Assembly (NCBI RefSeq): GCF_015865035.1
Contig: NZ_JADZGI010000002.1
Location: 62,001-126,000, forward strand
Reading direction: 5' to 3'
DNA from: Novosphingobium aureum
Lineage (GTDB): Bacteria > Pseudomonadota > Alphaproteobacteria > Sphingomonadales > Sphingomonadaceae
DNA length: 64,000 nucleotides
The notes under the pieces were generated by a model. It worked only from the letters and a program-made list of their open reading frames with translations, was not told the origin of the DNA and searched no databases. How positions within the stretch are numbered: position 1 is the stretch's first letter; each line of letters starts with the position of its first letter. The position numbers were made by a program, and so were the translations under genes. This document shows, one piece after another, positions 56,305 through 64,000 of this stretch.

Positions 56305-59300
56305 TCAGCCGATCATCATCAGGCTGGCATTGCCGCCCGCCGCAGTGGTGTTGATCGAGATCGAGACTTCCTCGAGCAACCAGCCCAGCCCCGGCCCCGG
56401 CTTGCCCGCCGGGTGGACAGGGACGATCGGCCCGGGGCGCTCCGCCATGTCGGCACAGGCCTTGAGCAGCGCGTCCTTCCCGCCCTCGACGAGGCAGACC
56501 GCGAGCGGTTCGTCCGGATCGGGACGGAAGGCAGCAGCAACGGCGTCGGGCAGGCCTTCGGGCAGGTCCATGCCCTCAATGCTCGCGCGGTTGCCGGTCG
56601 CCAGCGTCAGTGACATCAGGCGTACGAGCCCCGCGCGGGTCTTGGGCCGCAGCAGGATGCGGCCGCGCGGATGCAGCGCGTATTCGTTACGCTCGCCCAC
56701 AGGCCCGGGCAGCTCCATCTGCGTGCCGAGACGGCTCGCGGTATGGATCGCGCGGGCATGGGCTGCGCCCTCGAACCACTCCTTCTTCGCCAGCCAGCCG
56801 ACGAATTCGTCGACCAGCGGCATGCGCACGCCCGAAGGCGGCAGCACCAGCGGCGCCTGGCGCACGAGGCGGCCGAGATAGAGCGGACCGCCCGCCTTGG
56901 GCCCGGTGCCCGAGAGCCCGTTACCGCCGAAGGGCTGCACGCCGACGATGGCACCGATCTGGTTGCGATTGACGTAGCGATTGCCGGTCCGCACCCGCGA
57001 GAGAACATGCGCGACGGTCCCGTCCATGCGGGTGTGCAGGCCGAAGGTCAGGCCATAGCCGGTCGCGTTAATTTCCTCGATCAGCGCATCCATGTTGCGA
57101 CGCTTGAAGCGCAGGACGTGGAGAACCGGTCCGAAGACTTCCTGCTCGACATCGCCGATCGCGTCGATCTCGATGATCGTGGGCGCGACGAAGGTGCCCT
57201 TCTCGCAACCTTCGGGAAGTTCGAGACGGTGGACCTTGTGGCCCTTGGCGCGCATCGCCTCGACGTGATCCTCGATGCGCTCCTTGGCCTCTTGCGTGAT
57301 GACAGGGCCGACGTCGACGGCGAGGCGATCGGGATTGCCGACTTCCAGCTCGTCGAGCGCGCCCTTGAGCATATCGAGCGTGTGCTTGGAGATCTCCTCC
57401 TGCAGACACAGGATACGCAGCGCCGAGCAGCGCTGGCCGGCGCTGTCGAAGGCCGAGGCGATGACGTCGCCCACCACCTGCTCGGCAAGCGAGGTGGAAT
57501 CGACGATCATCACGTTCTGGCCGCCCGTTTCGGCGATCAGCGGGATCGGCACGCCCTCTTCCGAGAGGCGCGTCGAGAGCTGCTTCTGGATCAGTCGCGC
57601 GACCTCGGTCGAACCGGTGAACATCACGCCCGCGACCTGCGGCTGGTCGATCAGCGCCGCGCCCAGCTTGCCGTCACCCGGCATGAACTGGAGAGCGTCG
57701 GACGGGACGCCCGCACGGTGCAGCAGACGCACGGCCTCGCCGGCGATCAGCGGGGTCTCCTCGGCAGGCTTGGCGAGCACGGTGTTGCCCGCCATGAGCG
57801 CTGCAGCGACCTGCCCGGTGAAGATCGCCAGCGGGAAGTTCCAGGGGCTGATGCAGATCACCGGCCCCAGCGGCACCTGCCCGGCACCGAAGGTCTGGCG
57901 GGCCTGCGAAGCATAGTAGCGCAGGAAGTCGATCGCTTCGCGCACTTCCGCAATCGCGTTGGCCGCCGACTTGCCAGCCTCTCGCATCGCGAGCCCCATG
58001 AAGGTGCCCATGTGCTCCTGCATCGCATCGGCAGCACGCTCGAGGATGGCGGCGCGTTCCTCGACCGAAACCTCGCTCCAGCTGCTCGCGGCGGCGCGCG
58101 CGACAGCGCTTTCGGCAAGCTCGGCTGGCGGTTCGACCGCGATGCCCACGACGTCGCTGTGATCGGCCGGGTTGAGCACCTCGCGCTCCTCGCCTTCGCC
58201 GTTCTCGGCCTCGGCCCGCCACGCGTGCGCAACGGTACCTGCCAGGGTCAGCGTCAGGTCGGCCAGCAGGCTGTCGTCGGACAGGTCCATGCCCGCCGAA
58301 TTACGCCGGTCGGGATAGAGCTGCGAGGGCAGAGCGATCTGGTCGTGACGCGCGCCCGGCTCGGGCATGTCGAGCACTTGCTCGACCGGGTCCTCGACCA
58401 GTTCGGAGACCGGCACCTTGGGATCGGCGATGCGGTTGACGAACGAGGAGTTGGCCCCGTTCTCGAGCAGGCGCCGTACCAGGTACGCCAGCAGCGTCTC
58501 GTGCGTGCCAACAGGCGCGTAGATACGGCAGGGACGGTTCAGTCCTTCCTTGCCGACGACCTGCGAATAGAGCGGCTCGCCCATGCCGTGCAGGCACTGG
58601 AACTCGTACTGGTCATCCGAGTAGGTCTCCGGATCGGCCATGTGGTAGATCGTTGCCAGCGTCTGCGCATTGTGCGTGGCGAACTGCGGATAGACCGCAT
58701 CGAGCGCGCCGAGCAGCTTCTTCGCACAGGCGATGTAGGACACGTCGGTGTGGCGCTTGCGGGTGAAAACCGGGAAGTCGGACAGACCGTCAACCTGCGC
58801 GCGCTTGATCTCGGCATCCCAGTAGGCGCCCTTGACGAGACGCACCATGATCCGGCGATCGGCGCGGCGTGCAAGATCGATCAGCCAGTCGATCACCTGC
58901 GGGCAGCGCTTGCCATAGGCCTGGACCACGAAGCCGAGGCCGTTCCAGCCTTCGTCGAGTTCGGGGTCCATCGCCAGCATCTCGAGCAGGTCGAGCGAAA
59001 GCTCGAGCCGGTCTGCCTCTTCGGCGTCGATGTTGAAGCCGATGTCGTACTTCTTGGCAATCACCGCCAGCGCCTTCACGCGCGGCAGGAGTTCCTCGAC
59101 AACGCGCTCGGCCTTGGCGCGCGAATAGCGCGGGTGCAGCGCCGAGAGCTTGATCGAGATGCCCGGGCCGCGAAACACGCCCTTGCCGCTGGCAGACTTG
59201 CCGATGGCATGGATCGCGTTCTCGTAGTCCTCGTAATAGCGATCGGCATCGGCCGCGGTCACCGCCGCCTCGCCAAGCATGTCGTAGCTATAGCGGAAGC

Positions 59301-59946
59301 CCTTGGCCTCGAGCTCCTTGGCGCGCTTGAGCGCCTTGGCGATGGTCTGGCCGGTGACGAACTGCTCGCCCATCATGCGCATCGCGATGTCGACGCTGCG
59401 GCGCACGACCGGCTCGCCGGCACGACCGATCAGGCGGTTGAGCGCCTTGGTCATGCTCTGGTCGTCGACACTGCCGTCGATGCCGCCATAGAGCTTGCCA
59501 GCGACGACCAGACCCCAGGTCGCGGCATTGACGAAGAGCGAGCGATCGCCGCCCAGATGCTCGCGCCATTGGCCCTTGCCGATCTTGTCGCGGATCAGCG
59601 CGTCGCGGGTCTCGTCGTCGGGAATGCGCAGCAGCGCCTCGGCAAGGCACATCAACGCCACGCCCTCGAGGCTCGAGAGCGAGTATTCCTGCATAAGAGC
59701 GTCGACGCCGCCCAGCTTGGCGGCCGCCTTCTGCTTCACCCTCAGTTTCTCGACCAGCGTGCTTGCCGTCTTGCGGATCGCATCGCGCATCTCGCCGGGC
59801 AGGCGAGCAAGCTCGATCAGCGGGGCCACGGCTGCGGCCTCCTCGCGGCGGCACGCACCGGTGACGGCACGGCGCAGGGCACTGGGTTCACGAACGGGGG
59901 GAGCGAAAGCGGTGAAAGGCATGTCCATGGTCTGCGTCATTGTCAT
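56305..59946 (-). CDS. putA: Bifunctional proline dehydrogenase / glutamate-semialdehyde dehydrogenase PutA
   Basis: About 1213 residues. It oxidises proline to glutamate in two steps with FAD and NAD. The N-terminal helical part leads to the proline dehydrogenase barrel, with GPGISIKLSALHPRY and RLVKGAYWDAEIKRAQ. The aldehyde dehydrogenase domain has ICISPWNFPLAIFTGQVAAAL, FTGSTEVARLI and the catalytic Cys in FDSAGQRCSALR. A C-terminal domain follows, as in long PutA proteins. There is no N-terminal ribbon-helix-helix, so it does not repress itself; the divergent Lrp protein does the control. ATG 59946 and 59940 are both possible starts. Confidence 0.96.
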   Translation of the reverse strand: MTMTQTMDMPFTAFAPPVREPSALRRAVTGACRREEAAAVAPLIELARLPGEMRDAIRKTASTLVEKLRVKQKAAAKLGGVDALMQEYSLSSLEGVALMCLAEALLRIPDDETRDALIRDKIGKGQWREHLGGDRSLFVNAATWGLVVAGKLYGGIDGSVDDQSMTKALNRLIGRAGEPVVRRSVDIAMRMMGEQFVTGQTIAKALKRAKELEAKGFRYSYDMLGEAAVTAADADRYYEDYENAIHAIGKSASGKGVFRGPGISIKLSALHPRYSRAKAERVVEELLPRVKALAVIAKKYDIGFNIDAEEADRLELSLDLLEMLAMDPELDEGWNGLGFVVQAYGKRCPQVIDWLIDLARRADRRIMVRLVKGAYWDAEIKRAQVDGLSDFPVFTRKRHTDVSYIACAKKLLGALDAVYPQFATHNAQTLATIYHMADPETYSDDQYEFQCLHGMGEPLYSQVVGKEGLNRPCRIYAPVGTHETLLAYLVRRLLENGANSSFVNRIADPKVPVSELVEDPVEQVLDMPEPGARHDQIALPSQLYPDRRNSAGMDLSDDSLLADLTLTLAGTVAHAWRAEAENGEGEEREVLNPADHSDVVGIAVEPPAELAESAVARAAASSWSEVSVEERAAILERAADAMQEHMGTFMGLAMREAGKSAANAIAEVREAIDFLRYYASQARQTFGAGQVPLGPVICISPWNFPLAIFTGQVAAALMAGNTVLAKPAEETPLIAGEAVRLLHRAGVPSDALQFMPGDGKLGAALIDQPQVAGVMFTGSTEVARLIQKQLSTRLSEEGVPIPLIAETGGQNVMIVDSTSLAEQVVGDVIASAFDSAGQRCSALRILCLQEEISKHTLDMLKGALDELEVGNPDRLAVDVGPVITQEAKERIEDHVEAMRAKGHKVHRLELPEGCEKGTFVAPTIIEIDAIGDVEQEVFGPVLHVLRFKRRNMDALIEEINATGYGLTFGLHTRMDGTVAHVLSRVRTGNRYVNRNQIGAIVGVQPFGGNGLSGTGPKAGGPLYLGRLVRQAPLVLPPSGVRMPLVDEFVGWLAKKEWFEGAAHARAIHTASRLGTQMELPGPVGERNEYALHPRGRILLRPKTRAGLVRLMSLTLATGNRASIEGMDLPEGLPDAVAAAFRPDPDEPLAVCLVEGGKDALLKACADMAERPGPIVPVHPAGKPGPGLGWLLEEVSISINTTAAGGNASLMMIG

Positions 59947-59966
59947 CACCGTTACTTAAGCGTTTT

Positions 59967-60026
59967 GGACTTGGCAGTCCGACTTTTCGGGCTCATTTCC
60001 CTGAGCGCATGAACCAAAGTTTGGTT
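59967..60026. promoter_or_regulatory. putA-putR intergenic operator region
   Basis: Two inverted repeats lie in the 98-base divergent gap: GGACT-TGGC-AGTCC (59967-59980) and the perfect palindrome AACCAAA-G-TTTGGTT (60012-60026). The second is 18 bases before the putR start. Both are good candidates for binding by the Lrp-type regulator. Confidence 0.6.
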
Positions 60027-60044
60027 TCGACTTGGACGAAGTGA

Positions 60045-60515
60045 ATGGGAAAAGAACCACATTCGGTCGATTTGGACGACCTCGATCGCCGCATCATCGC
60101 CGCCCTGCGCGCAGATGGCCGCAAAACTGTCACTGATCTGGCCAAGGAGGTCGGGATTTCCAAGACCCCGTGCCAGATTCGCATGCGTCGACTCATCGAT
60201 AGCGGGGTGATTCGTGGCTTTCGCGCGGTGGTCGACCCTGCGAGCTTGGGACTGGACCACATCGCCTTCGTCGAGATCGGCCTCTCGCATACCCATGAAA
60301 AGGCGCTGACCGAGTTCAACGAGGCGGTCCGGCGCATCCCCGAGGTCGAGGAATGCCACATGATCGCAGGCAGCTTCGACTACCTGCTCAAGGTGCGCAC
60401 GCTCGACATGCGCCGCTACCGCAAGGTGATGGGCGAGAAGATCACCAACCTGCCCCACGTCGCCACGACCTCGACCTTTGTCGTCATGGAGGCGATCAAG
60501 GAAGTGAACGGCTGA
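60045..60515 (+). CDS. putR: Lrp/AsnC family regulator of proline use (PutR)
   Basis: 156 residues. The winged helix-turn-helix (LDRRIIAALRADGRKTVTDLAKEVG, then ISKTPCQIRMRRLIDSGVI) is followed by the RAM ligand domain (VEECHMIAGSFDYLLKVRTLD). Proline-responsive Lrp proteins next to putA activate it in alphaproteobacteria. The divergent layout and the palindrome between the genes support this. The name rests on context. Confidence 0.88.
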   Translation: MGKEPHSVDLDDLDRRIIAALRADGRKTVTDLAKEVGISKTPCQIRMRRLIDSGVIRGFRAVVDPASLGLDHIAFVEIGLSHTHEKALTEFNEAVRRIPEVEECHMIAGSFDYLLKVRTLDMRRYRKVMGEKITNLPHVATTSTFVVMEAIKEVNG

Positions 60516-60554
60516 GAAGTAAACGGCTGAACCGCGGCGCGTGTGTGCGCCCGG

Positions 60555-61769
60555 TCAATCCTCGGCGGCGACGCGGTAGGGCCCGAGGGTCGCGATCAGG
60601 ACGACGACGAGGACCAGTGCCGCTGCCGAGGACAGCAGGGCGAACTGGTAGTCGCCGGTGAGATCGACCGACCAGCCGAATGCCGCAGGGCCGAAGGCCG
60701 CGCCGAAGCTGAACAGTCCGAGGACCACGCCGTAGGTCGCGCCATAGTTGCCGATCCGCGCATAGCGGCCGGTGAAGTAGGCGAGCATGTCCACTTCCGC
60801 CCCGGCGGCAAGGCCGAGCATCAGCGCGGCGATCACCACCGGCCCGCCCCAGGCCAGCAGCAGCGCTGCGACGACCGGCGAGACGAGGAACAGCGCGGCG
60901 ACGAAAGGCGCATGGAAGCGGTCGAAGAGGTAGCCCACCACGACCCGCGCGAAGATCACCGCAAGACCGATGTTGGCCGCCACCTTCGCCGCCTCGGCAG
61001 CCGGCATGCCCCGGTCGACGACCATCGGCACGAGGTGGACGATCAGTCCCGCCACGAAGAAGCCGAGCAAAACCGCGACGAGGATCAGGGTCAGGGTCTG
61101 ACGATTGGCCTCGAAATGGCCCTTCTCTCGTCTCGGCGCCTCGGCAGGCAGGTCACTGGCGGCACCCTTCTCGCGCCGTGGCATGAGCCGCCCGACCGGC
61201 AATCCGACGACGAGGATCGTCGCCGCCATGACCAGTGCCGCGCTGCGCCAGCCACTCGTCGCGAAGATCGGGCCGAGCAGAGCGGGCGCGAGGAATGCGG
61301 CAAGGCCGGAGCCGAGCAGCATCAGCCCGAGCGCGAGGCCCCGTCCCTTGTCGAAGCGGGCCGAGACTGCCCGCGCCCAGATCGCCGGGGTCGTGCCGCA
61401 ACCGGCGAGCGAGACGAGCAGCCACAGGCCCCACCACATCGGCACCGAATTTCCTGCCTGCGAGAGCAGCACCAGCGCGAGCGGAGCAGCGATATAGCTC
61501 GCGATCGCGATCGCGCGCACGCCGTAGCGATCCGCCAGCCGCCCGACCAGGGGCGCGGACAGGAAGATGCCGAGCTGCTGGAAGGTCGCCGCACCCGAAG
61601 CGGCGGCCCGGCTCCAGCCGAACTCCGCCTGCACCGGAGACACGAACAGGCCCAGCGCGTAGAACCCGATGCCCATCATGCCCACGCCGATCGCCAGCGC
61701 CGAGGCGAGGACGATGGGCCAGTGCTGTGCGAATTCGCGCCGCGCGGCGCCGGACATGGTTGCGCTCAT
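60555..61769 (-). CDS. MFS transporter (oxalate/formate or monocarboxylate type)
   Basis: 404 residues with 12 membrane helices and a soluble central loop of about 30 charged residues (GRLMPRREKGAAS). FVSPVQAEFGWSRAAASGAATFQQLGIFLSAPLVGRLADRYG is the usual start of the monocarboxylate/OFA branch, and GATYGVVLGLFSFGAAFGPA its late block. Such carriers move small organic acids; the substrate is not certain. It converges on putR. A G11 tract lies 80 bases upstream of its start. Confidence 0.87.
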   Translation of the reverse strand: MSATMSGAARREFAQHWPIVLASALAIGVGMMGIGFYALGLFVSPVQAEFGWSRAAASGAATFQQLGIFLSAPLVGRLADRYGVRAIAIASYIAAPLALVLLSQAGNSVPMWWGLWLLVSLAGCGTTPAIWARAVSARFDKGRGLALGLMLLGSGLAAFLAPALLGPIFATSGWRSAALVMAATILVVGLPVGRLMPRREKGAASDLPAEAPRREKGHFEANRQTLTLILVAVLLGFFVAGLIVHLVPMVVDRGMPAAEAAKVAANIGLAVIFARVVVGYLFDRFHAPFVAALFLVSPVVAALLLAWGGPVVIAALMLGLAAGAEVDMLAYFTGRYARIGNYGATYGVVLGLFSFGAAFGPAAFGWSVDLTGDYQFALLSSAAALVLVVVLIATLGPYRVAAED

Positions 61770-61848
61770 GTTGCGACGATGTCGCGCTGCAGCAACGAAG
61801 GCAAGCAGCGGTGCCGCGCTGTCCGCACATTGATCAGCTCATGCCTGA

Positions 61849-61859
61849 GGGGGGGGGGG
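61849..61859. repeat. Homopolymer tract of eleven G
   Basis: Eleven consecutive G on the plus strand, in the gap between the MFS start and the TadE stop. Long single-base runs are prone to slippage and to sequencing error. Confidence 0.8.
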
Positions 61860-61897
61860 CGTGCAAGAGCGCCCTGCTGCGCGAGCGGCCCGCCCGG

Positions 61898-62305
61898 TCA
61901 GCTCTGGACGTAGGATAATGCAGAGTCGCTCAGGACGATCGGATCGATGTCCATGAAGGGGACGACCGGCTCGACCTGGTACTGGATGTTCACGCGGTCG
62001 AACTGCGCGCCATCGTCATTGCCGCGCTCGAGCGTGATCGAGACGATCCCCTCCTGATCGAGCCCGGCCAGCTGCTCGCGCACCTTGGCGACGACTTCGG
62101 TCTCGCTCGCATCGTCGTGGATGTTGGCATAGCGCACGCCCTCGCCCACGGCGTGACGGATGGCTCCGGTCGCCTGCAGCACGATGGCGAACTGCAGGAT
62201 GCCGATCATCAGCGCCGCCGCGACCGGCAGCGCAAAGGCGAACTCGATGACCGAGGCCCCGCGCTGGTCGCGGCGCAGGCGCGAGAGAAACCGTGCCAGG
62301 CTCAC
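61898..62305 (-). CDS. TadE-like pilus assembly protein
   Basis: 135 residues. GTG 62305 overlaps the upstream stop as GTGA. RDQRGASVIEFAFALPVAAALMIGILQFAIVL is the TadE signature, a basic stretch before one N-terminal membrane helix with the GA(S/A)xxEF(A/L) processing-like motif. The rest is a periplasmic beta-type domain. TadE-like pseudopilins help assemble Flp/Tad adhesion pili. It is the last of three visible genes of a leftward tad cluster. Confidence 0.88.
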   Translation of the reverse strand: MSLARFLSRLRRDQRGASVIEFAFALPVAAALMIGILQFAIVLQATGAIRHAVGEGVRYANIHDDASETEVVAKVREQLAGLDQEGIVSITLERGNDDGAQFDRVNIQYQVEPVVPFMDIDPIVLSDSALSYVQS

Positions 62306-62790
62306 TGGATCCGCTCCAGGCTGTCGCCCTCGAGCGTGATCGTCGAGGACATGACCTCGCTTCCGAACATGTTGGTCAGGACAGACCAGTCGAACTGCAT
62401 CTGCATCGGACGCTTGATCGAGACATAGACATAGCGGGCCGATTCCTCGGTCGCGCCGCAATAGCCGTCGAAGTTGTCCTGCCGTACGCCATCGCATTCG
62501 AGGAACAGCTGGGCATCGACGAGGCTGGCATCGACATTGCCCGCCCGCGCTGCCTCTGCGACGATATAGCTCGTATCCGGGCTCTGCGGCCGCTTGGCGA
62601 GCGCGAAGTCGGTGGTGCGCTGGGCTGCCTGCTCGACGTCGATGCGCGCGACCACGAAGCGCGAGACCTCGACCATGCCGACCAGCACCAGCAGCAGCAC
62701 CGGCAGGACGAGCCCGAGCTCGATCACGCTGGCACCGCGCCGGTCCTTGCGCAGTGTGCGCAGGACATGGAGGAGGCCCGCCAGCCTCAT
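62302..62790 (-). CDS. TadE/TadF-like pilus assembly pseudopilin
   Basis: 162 residues. ATG 62790 overlaps the upstream stop as ATGA. KDRRGASVIELGLVLPVLLLVLVGMVEVSRFVV repeats the TadE signature with one membrane helix. The periplasmic part has a Cys pair (LECDGVRQ, DGYCGATE) that may form a disulfide. It is a paralogue of the next gene and probably forms a minor pilin pair with it. Confidence 0.88.
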   Translation of the reverse strand: MRLAGLLHVLRTLRKDRRGASVIELGLVLPVLLLVLVGMVEVSRFVVARIDVEQAAQRTTDFALAKRPQSPDTSYIVAEAARAGNVDASLVDAQLFLECDGVRQDNFDGYCGATEESARYVYVSIKRPMQMQFDWSVLTNMFGSEVMSSTITLEGDSLERIQ

Positions 62791-64000
62791 TCGACGACCT
62801 TCACCACCGAGGCCGACAGGTCGAGCTCGGCATAGTCGGTGGTGCAGTTGTTGTTGAGCTTCGAGGTACCGGCGAAGGTCACGTGGTTGGCGACGAGCAA
62901 GAGACACTCTGCGCTCTGGCCCGAGTTGCCGGTAAAGCGCACGTCGCCGTTGGGCATGTAAATCACGCCGGTAAGGTCGAGTTCTGCACCACCTGCAAAA
63001 GTGCTCTCGCTCGAGGAACCGATCGGGTCCTGATAGAACAGGATATTCTTCCAGGTCGGGTTCTGCGCCCCGGTCGGCGCGGTGAGGTCGAGCGTCGCCC
63101 CGCCCACGATCTTGGCCGAGGCAGCGTTGCCCGCACCGCTGCCGGTCATGATGAAGGTCACGCCATCCCCGATCAGCGAGGCGGAACTGGCAACGTCCAG
63201 GACTCCGCCATCAAGGATGTAGACGCCCGGCGAAAGGTTCGTGACCCCCTTGAGCGTCATTCCCCCGCAGTACCGGCCCGGCGACAAGGTCACGTTGTCC
63301 TTGGGCTGGTTCGAATAGTTCTTGATGCAGCTCTCGCCCTCGGTCTTGGCCGGGACTTTAAGCTCGCGGCTGAGCAAGGGGTCCGTGATCGGCACGCCAT
63401 ACGGCTGCAGTTCGGCGTCGGCCGGAATGTTCTTGGCGCTGGCGTCGATACCGCCCACGGCGTGAAAGCTGGGCGCGTCGATCCAGCTGGTGCCGGTGAG
63501 ATCGATCGCGGCCTGAATGCCAGAGTTCGCGCCAACGCCGCAGCCCAGATTGACGTCGGCCGTACCGATGGCCCGCACGCCGATACCGGTGGGCGCCAGC
63601 GCAATCACGCAGTACTCGCCATCCGACACACGCGTCGCGACCGCCCGGCTGCGGATCTCCGGGGCGAGGTCGATGAAGACACTGGAAAAGGGAAGGCTCT
63701 GGCGCGTGCTGGCGATCACCTCGACCGCGCCGGTATCACCCGTGAAGCCGCCCGAACCTGGCGGGCTACTGACCCGCTCGATGGTAACGTTGAGGGTGTT
63801 GTCGGCGTTGCGGCCAATCTCGCGCCTGGCCGAACTCTCGTAGCCGTCGCGCTGGATCAGGCTGAGCGCCCCCGCACGCGCACCGGCATCGACCGCCTGC
63901 TGGAGCTGGCGGCGCCACAGGTACCACTGGGCCGTATCCACCGCGAGCCCGGCCGCGCCGACCAGCGAGACGAAACCGATACCGGTAAATATCAGTACAC
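62787..64000 (-). CDS. TadG-like pilus assembly protein (5' end outside window)
   Basis: At least 400 residues; the start lies beyond the right edge. IGFVSLVGAAGLAVDTAQWYLWRRQLQQAVDAGARAGAL is the end of the TadG N-terminal helix and its Asp-containing follow-up. A long region of short beta-type repeats follows (LSPGVYILDGGVLDV, AGGAELDLTGVIYMPNGDV), which looks like a right-handed beta-solenoid. No von Willebrand A motif is seen in this part. The gene precedes the two TadE-like genes in one overlapping operon. Confidence 0.85.
   Translation of the reverse strand, partial: VLIFTGIGFVSLVGAAGLAVDTAQWYLWRRQLQQAVDAGARAGALSLIQRDGYESSARREIGRNADNTLNVTIERVSSPPGSGGFTGDTGAVEVIASTRQSLPFSSVFIDLAPEIRSRAVATRVSDGEYCVIALAPTGIGVRAIGTADVNLGCGVGANSGIQAAIDLTGTSWIDAPSFHAVGGIDASAKNIPADAELQPYGVPITDPLLSRELKVPAKTEGESCIKNYSNQPKDNVTLSPGRYCGGMTLKGVTNLSPGVYILDGGVLDVASSASLIGDGVTFIMTGSGAGNAASAKIVGGATLDLTAPTGAQNPTWKNILFYQDPIGSSSESTFAGGAELDLTGVIYMPNGDVRFTGNSGQSAECLLLVANHVTFAGTSKLNNNCTTDYAELDLSASVVKVVE

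Noticed and set aside
56671..60012. 1113-codon open frame on the plus strand
   Set aside because: Antisense to putA; His/Arg/Asp-rich translation with no recognisable domain.

Overview
The window is GC-rich chromosomal DNA with dense, often overlapping genes (ATGA/GTGA junctions) and several GTG/TTG starts. The gene families point to an alphaproteobacterium, most likely a sphingomonad (Novosphingobium/Sphingobium type). They include a cobA-DUF2849-cysI-DUF934-cysH operon, PutA with a divergent Lrp regulator, a GNAT-nitrilase fusion, a BTLCP protease and a short QueF. The taxonomic call is inference from gene content. I saw no rRNA, tRNA, CRISPR array or insertion sequence.

Bases 1-20351 look like a surface-polysaccharide locus. 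It holds an exported GH16 glycanase (cut by the left edge), two GT4 glycosyltransferases, a GT-A glycosyltransferase with a truncated, catalytically degraded paralogue beside it, a heparinase II/III-type protein, a LapG-like BTLCP cysteine protease, a Wzx-type flippase, a Wzy-type polymerase, an acyltransferase-3 protein and a Gfo/Idh/MocA oxidoreductase. It ends with a GH26 enzyme carrying a long RTX calcium-binding tail, next to a type I secretion ABC transporter and HlyD adaptor that probably export it. The polymer would be assembled at the inner membrane, modified, and cut outside the cell. AT-rich islands separate the divergent units.

Bases 20363-29859 are a complete glycogen operon read leftwards: glgP-glgB-glgC-glgA-glgX and a coupled 58-residue membrane protein. 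Bases 30169-41431 carry transport and housekeeping genes: a CPA1 antiporter, a DUF389 protein, a GntP-type permease with an FCD regulator, a degenerate HD-GYP protein, an SLC13/TrkA-C permease, a GNAT-nitrilase fusion, a small Cys-containing protein and queF.

Bases 41653-50615 hold a Pro/Ala-rich membrane protein, a cystathionine beta-lyase, an MscS channel and a cluster of three cyclic-di-GMP-related genes. These are a PAS protein with a broken GGDEF motif, a PilZ-XRE fusion with an intact c-di-GMP signature (a candidate c-di-GMP-responsive DNA-binding protein), and an MHYT-PAS-GGDEF-EAL enzyme.

Bases 50766-54803 are the assimilatory sulfate operon, closed by a perfect terminator hairpin. 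After it come an MFS exporter behind three inverted repeats, putA with a shared bidirectional terminator, the divergent putR with a 15-bp palindrome between them, a second MFS transporter, and the start of a Tad pilus TadE/TadG cluster that runs off the right edge.
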